Assembly: GCF_031846385.1 (NCBI RefSeq)
Contig: NZ_JAVRHV010000001.1
Span: forward strand, 496,001 to 560,000
Direction: 5' to 3'
Length of the DNA: 64,000 bases
Source of the DNA: Urechidicola vernalis
GTDB lineage: Bacteria; Bacteroidota; Bacteroidia; Flavobacteriales; Flavobacteriaceae
The notes beneath the pieces were generated by a model. That model worked only from the letters and a program-made list of their open reading frames with translations. It searched no databases and had not been told where the DNA came from. Shown here in pieces: positions 61,332-64,000 of the stretch. Each line of letters begins with the position of its first letter. Within the stretch, counting starts at the first letter, position 1. The translations under genes and the position numbers were made by a program.

Positions 61332-63650
61332 TTATTCAAATGTTATTTCTGAAACAAATTCTTCTTGTATTTTAGATTCTACTGCGCGTAGCCCTCTTAC
61401 TTTACGCACAGACTGTATGGCGTCTTCTGCATTTCTTCCTTTATACTTTAAATAAGATGCCGCAACTAATCCGGACCTACCAAGGCCTCCAACACAGTGT
61501 AGAACTATTTTTTCATTGTTCTGAAGCCTTTCCTCCAAGTAATCAATTAACTCTTTCATTTCTTGATGTGAGCTTACTAATTGATCCATAATTGGTAATC
61601 GTTTCACATTAAAATCATACTCTTGGTATTTTTCTAACAATTCCCCAACTCCAAAGTGATCAAACTCATCATCAGTTATTAGCGGTATAATAGTATCAAC
61701 TTTATATTCTTTTAGTTGCTTTAAATCTTCATCTATTGAGCGACTGTAATCTTTACGACCAGGTAAAATAGTTAAGCCTATTTCCCCAGAAGTCATTTTA
61801 TCGTCATCTAACCAATTTACGCGTAATTTACCCCCAGACATAATCCTTTCTGTAATAATTCGTGTAGTATGTCCTGCATTGTACAATGCCCATAATTTGT
61901 GGAAATTATTCGATTCGAAAAACATTAATGTATGTAAGGAATATCTAAGCTGGCCTATTAATAATTGTAATGAATCTCTATCATGACCTATTAAAGCGGA
62001 ATAATATGATCTTAGAATCTTTAAAGTCTCATACGTTCTTATAAACCCTGGATGGGTTAGACCCGTTTCCTCAACTGGTTTTAATGGTTGAGCGAGATCT
62101 CGAATTTCGAAGAGCACTTCAGATAGTTTTACAGCTTCGTTAAGATCTTCTTCACGATAAATAGGAGTATATATATACAATAAATCATTCTCCAATTTGA
62201 TAAGATCTCTTAATACGTGTCCTTTATGAGTGTGAAAAAAATCAATGAGCCATATATTCTCCTGTGGATCTACCATAATATTCGCTCCATTTAAATCACC
62301 ATGTGTATAGGCAAAATAGCTCGACCTATTATTTAAGGGAAGTAAAGTCTCTAAAACGTCTCTATTAAAAATATACGGATTTGGGAACTCCTGCCCAGTT
62401 GGCAATGTAAGTATATCATCATCTGCAGGTTTACCGTACACCTTTTCTACTCTAGGTTTTAAACGTTCTGCTCGTTTTGGATCGTGTCCATAATATTCTA
62501 GAAGATTTGATTTCTCATAGGTTCTCGCATTATAGAATTTACCTAACTGATCAATAAAAACAATATCAAGATATTTCTTTACTTGATCTAATGAAATTCC
62601 CGAGATAAACAATTTATTAAAGGTTGTCGAGCTTCCTTTACCCATCGATGCATATCTGTATTTGATACCGCCACGTCCTTTATAATCAATAAAATCTGTA
62701 ATTCGAGGTGCACTGTTTCCCAAAACAGATTCAACCCGTTCAAAAGACATTCGTTCCTGACCTATTTCATTTTGTTCTCCAATCTTAACTACATGAGGAG
62801 CTTCTTCTCTACCTTCATTATCGACACTTTTTGCTCCTAAAACAAGATTTCCTGAATATCCTCCATCTAATACATTAAAATCTACTGAACGTGCATTTCT
62901 AAATAAAAACTTCAAAATGCTGTTGTCGGCTTCCGAAACGTTCACATCATTATTATAGCTAAGTTTTGGCAAATCATCTTTTTCAGGCGCATTAATCTCA
63001 AAATTAGAAGAGCTTCCCGTTAAGAAACTTGTAAACTCTCCTAAAGAATTAATCACTCGAATACCAAGAATTTTTTGCATATTATCTAAAGCCGTGTAAT
63101 GACTTGAAATAGAAGAGCCAGCACACAACGCAGAACATACTGCTATATCGAATTGTGGATAACGTGTTTTAAGATCATAAGCTAAAAATGAAATTTTACC
63201 CTCGGTCATTACGCCCATTATCCCTACACGAATTTTTTCGTTTTTATAAGGTTCTAAAATATCTTCGAGCTCTGTATTAACAAAATCATTTAATTGAAGT
63301 GATTCAATTATAGTAGCTAATCGAGGATATTTGTCTAAATGAAATGCAAAACGAGAACCATCAGTATATTGAATGCAATGATCACCATACAATTCTAGGT
63401 GTTCCTTTTGGTTTTTATCTTCTGGATCGTGCCAATCTCTTAGATGTATTATTTCAAGATCTTCATCGCTCTGTTCGTAAGCCCAACGCATAGTGTTAGC
63501 AACAGGCCCTTCCTTAGGCGTTAACCCCATTAAGCGAACAGATTCTTCATAACCAATATGTACTAAATTTGGAATATGATCGTATTTTCCTATTGGTTTA
63601 CAATAGTCATTTTGAAGACATTGTGTGAATAAAATTGCTTTACTACTCAT
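61332..63650 (-). CDS. Three-domain protein: degenerate isochorismatase, APH-like kinase, CDKN3-like phosphatase
   Basis: A 772-residue cytosolic protein. Residues 1-215 have the isochorismatase fold outline (ILFTQCLQNDYC at 7-17, GVMTEGKISF at 146-155, AVCSALCAGSS at 170-180), but the catalytic Asp aligns with Cys11 and the catalytic Cys with Lys152. Residues about 245-580 resemble aminoglycoside/choline kinase-like phosphotransferases, with catalytic Asp452 and Asn457 in HGDLNGANI and metal Asp470 in LIDF. Residues 620-772 form a dual-specificity phosphatase with HC(X5)R = HCVGGLGRSG (Cys719, Arg725) and a likely acid at Asp660/661. LGRSGLVAAS, AIQSVRKVRGLRAVE and SGEIGLTILPGRKD resemble CDKN3. 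It starts 3 bases past the upstream CNBD gene. Confidence 0.82.
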   Translation of the reverse strand: MSSKAILFTQCLQNDYCKPIGKYDHIPNLVHIGYEESVRLMGLTPKEGPVANTMRWAYEQSDEDLEIIHLRDWHDPEDKNQKEHLELYGDHCIQYTDGSRFAFHLDKYPRLATIIESLQLNDFVNTELEDILEPYKNEKIRVGIMGVMTEGKISFLAYDLKTRYPQFDIAVCSALCAGSSISSHYTALDNMQKILGIRVINSLGEFTSFLTGSSSNFEINAPEKDDLPKLSYNNDVNVSEADNSILKFLFRNARSVDFNVLDGGYSGNLVLGAKSVDNEGREEAPHVVKIGEQNEIGQERMSFERVESVLGNSAPRITDFIDYKGRGGIKYRYASMGKGSSTTFNKLFISGISLDQVKKYLDIVFIDQLGKFYNARTYEKSNLLEYYGHDPKRAERLKPRVEKVYGKPADDDILTLPTGQEFPNPYIFNRDVLETLLPLNNRSSYFAYTHGDLNGANIMVDPQENIWLIDFFHTHKGHVLRDLIKLENDLLYIYTPIYREEDLNEAVKLSEVLFEIRDLAQPLKPVEETGLTHPGFIRTYETLKILRSYYSALIGHDRDSLQLLIGQLRYSLHTLMFFESNNFHKLWALYNAGHTTRIITERIMSGGKLRVNWLDDDKMTSGEIGLTILPGRKDYSRSIDEDLKQLKEYKVDTIIPLITDDEFDHFGVGELLEKYQEYDFNVKRLPIMDQLVSSHQEMKELIDYLEERLQNNEKIVLHCVGGLGRSGLVAASYLKYKGRNAEDAIQSVRKVRGLRAVESKIQEEFVSEITFE

Positions 63651-63653
63651 AAT

Positions 63654-64000
63654 TTAAATAATTATTCCATCCATTAATAATTGATTTGTTTTACCTGATT
63701 TTTCAGCAGACATTTTTTTCATAACATCCATGAATTCTGGGAAACTCTTTTTAATAGTATAAAAAGTATTTGAATCTAAAATAAAGGTCTCACAAAACGT
63801 TTTTGTTCTAATTGCTGCGGTTCTTTTTTCTTGTAGCACAATTGAAAGATTTCCAAAGTATTCTCCAGATTCCAATTCACAGTAAATATCCCCAGTAGGT
63901 TCATTGACTACTTGTATAATTCCTTTACTAATAAATACTATTTCGTTGCCATTATCTCCCGTTCTAGAAATAAAACTTCCTGGATTAAATGTTTCTGCAT
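63654..64000 (-). CDS. Cyclic-nucleotide-binding domain protein (C-terminal part, cut by window edge)
   Basis: Frame is open to the window end, so the start lies outside. The visible 115 residues are a CNBD: AETFNPGSFISRTGDNGNE, VFISKGIIQVV, the phosphate-binding cassette GEYFGNLSIVLQEKRTAAIRT (with GEYFG and RTAA in the place of the FGE..L..RRTAS run), and a C-terminal helix ending KKMSAEKSGKT. The Glu usually after FG is Asn, so cyclic-nucleotide affinity may differ. No HTH follows, so it is not a Crp/Fnr regulator; a channel or kinase with C-terminal CNBD is more likely. Confidence 0.82.
   Translation of the reverse strand, partial: AETFNPGSFISRTGDNGNEIVFISKGIIQVVNEPTGDIYCELESGEYFGNLSIVLQEKRTAAIRTKTFCETFILDSNTFYTIKKSFPEFMDVMKKMSAEKSGKTNQLLMDGIII

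Noticed and set aside
63654..63875. Short CNBD gene starting with TTG at 63875
   Set aside because: The frame continues in good CNBD sequence (FNPGSF, VFISKG) to the window edge, so the start lies outside the window.
1..64000. CRISPR arrays, prophage structural genes, rRNA genes, insertion sequences
   Set aside because: No regularly spaced repeats, capsid/terminase genes, ribosomal RNA sequence or transposase genes were seen.

Overview
The window is chromosomal DNA of a low-GC Bacteroidota, most likely a marine-type member of the Flavobacteriaceae. Evidence: AT-rich codons, no Shine-Dalgarno sequences, Bacteroidota-type promoters (TTG ... TAnnTTTG), TonB receptor/BtuF-like lipoprotein pairing, abundant S9 peptidases, SGNH and sortilin-like exported proteins, DUF3822, START-like and SpoIIE/Y_Y_Y proteins. 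No rRNA, plasmid or phage structural genes and no CRISPR array were seen.

Layout. 1-3537: candidate cobalamin uptake locus: a TonB receptor fragment under a cobalamin riboswitch, divergent from a BtuF-like lipoprotein, an exported esterase and a small exported protein. 3534-7037: M20 deacylase and a DPP4-like S9 peptidase. 7248-14826: MscS channel, topoisomerase IV (parC/parE), an EamA transporter and ychF. 14896-20885: zinc-less sirtuin, CutC, glycosylasparaginase and a giant BNR-repeat protein. 20988-24687: ferredoxin, acyl-CoA reductase, serC and serA-like genes. 24782-33421: YggS, a DnaQ/GIY-YIG fusion, a Kv-like channel with a zinc ribbon, miaA, a tandem SGNH protein, a large MscS channel and a fasciclin lipoprotein. 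33495-35918: an alpha-oxoamine synthase next to a cysteine-synthase-like enzyme, a likely capnine (sulfonolipid) module. 35968-42988: oligopeptidase, RecD-like helicase, DUF3822, rsmD and MoxR. 42993-46802: three SurA/PpiC-type genes. 47306-53084: recQ-fmt operon, HU, YqgE, aminotransferase IV and START-like protein.

At 53208 a tRNA-Met(CAT) is followed at once by a tyrosine integrase and unrecognised cargo, which looks like the left end of a tRNA-targeted island; its right end is not identified. From 56680 to the window end everything is on the minus strand: a frameshifted paralogue and its intact copy, a SpoIIE phosphatase sensor, a small unknown protein, a three-domain protein (degenerate isochorismatase, APH-like kinase, CDKN3-like phosphatase) and a cyclic-nucleotide-binding protein cut by the window edge. 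This last signalling operon is the best candidate for an undescribed system.

Many convergent gene pairs overlap at, or directly abut at, their stop codons. Homology statements rest on recognition of motifs by eye, without database searches.
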